Part shown: piece after piece, positions 22,134 through 22,220 of the stretch
Layout: each line of letters begins with the position of its first letter
Numbering within the stretch: the first letter of the stretch is position 1
NCBI GenBank assembly: GCA_038117225.1
Contig: JAYOFM010000061.1
Coordinates: 1-22,220, forward strand
DNA: 22,220 nt
Reading direction: 5' to 3'
DNA from: JAYOFM01 sp038117225
Lineage (GTDB): Bacteria; Pseudomonadota; Alphaproteobacteria; Rhodospirillales; Casp-alpha2
Notes under the pieces: model-generated
What the model saw: the letters and a program-made list of their open reading frames with translations, nothing else
Databases searched by the model: none
Told to the model about the DNA's origin: nothing
Program-made: the position numbers and the translations under genes

Positions 22134-22220
22134 ATGAATACAGTCGCCCTTCCCGGTCATGCCAGCCTGCTCATCAAGATCTGGCATTATATGTTTATCT
22201 TCATCTGCGCGTTGGTGTTC
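22134..22220 (+). CDS. Second ABC permease, PotC-like (5' end only)
   Basis: An ATG at 22134, 5 bases after the PotB-like stop and preceded by GGGG about 8 bases upstream, opens a frame running off the right edge after 29 codons (MNTVALPGHASLLIKIWHYM, then FIFICALVF). A short cytoplasmic N-terminus followed by a hydrophobic helix is what the PotC partner permease should look like. The assignment rests on position in the operon more than on sequence, since too little is visible. Confidence 0.7.
   Translation, partial: MNTVALPGHASLLIKIWHYMFIFICALVF

Overview
The window looks like chromosomal DNA of a GC-rich alphaproteobacterium, probably of the Rhodospirillales type. This is inferred from gene content (DUF4142 and cupredoxin pair, PotD-type and FbpA-type ABC importers, Wzx/O-antigen-ligase glycan genes), high-GC codons and ATGA-type gene overlaps. 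No marker gene fixes the taxon. I see no rRNA, tRNA, CRISPR array or intact mobile element.

Layout. Positions 1-522 hold no gene I can support. At 523-2848 a GT4 glycosyltransferase (-) and a zinc-ribbon SAM methyltransferase (+) diverge from a short promoter region. At 2853-7087 lies a minus-strand ferric-iron-type ABC importer, in transcription order binding protein, fused double permease, ATPase. At 7184-8069 are a cupredoxin and a DUF4142 secreted protein, also on the minus strand. At 8279-9600 an AraC-family regulator overlaps a DUF488 gene on the plus strand. From 9628 to 18164 a surface-polysaccharide region holds a Wzx-type flippase, a GT9 heptosyltransferase-like enzyme, an O-antigen ligase/polymerase-like membrane protein, a possible 40-residue membrane protein, an asparagine-synthetase-type amidotransferase and a fused double GT4 glycosyltransferase. 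From 18454 to the right edge runs a second importer of the spermidine/putrescine class (ATPase, binding protein, permease, start of a second permease).

How the parts fit. The glycan genes together could assemble, flip, ligate and decorate (methylate, amidate) a surface polysaccharide. No priming transferase, chain-length regulator or export porin is in view, so the locus is incomplete here. The first importer, cupredoxin and DUF4142 genes are co-directional and suggest a metal/redox module. A perfect FNR/FixK-type box (TTGAT-N4-ATCAA) sits upstream of the binding-protein gene, centred at -61.5 from a promoter I can propose, so oxygen-responsive control is a concrete hypothesis. Both importers carry a strong GC-rich hairpin without a U-tract directly after the binding-protein gene, as expected if binding protein is made in excess over permease.

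I found no clearly new defence or mobile system. The most interesting items are the FNR-type box, the GT4-GT4 fusion with both EX7E motifs intact, the unannotated 40-residue membrane ORF, and a cluster of RACGTC motifs ahead of the second importer.
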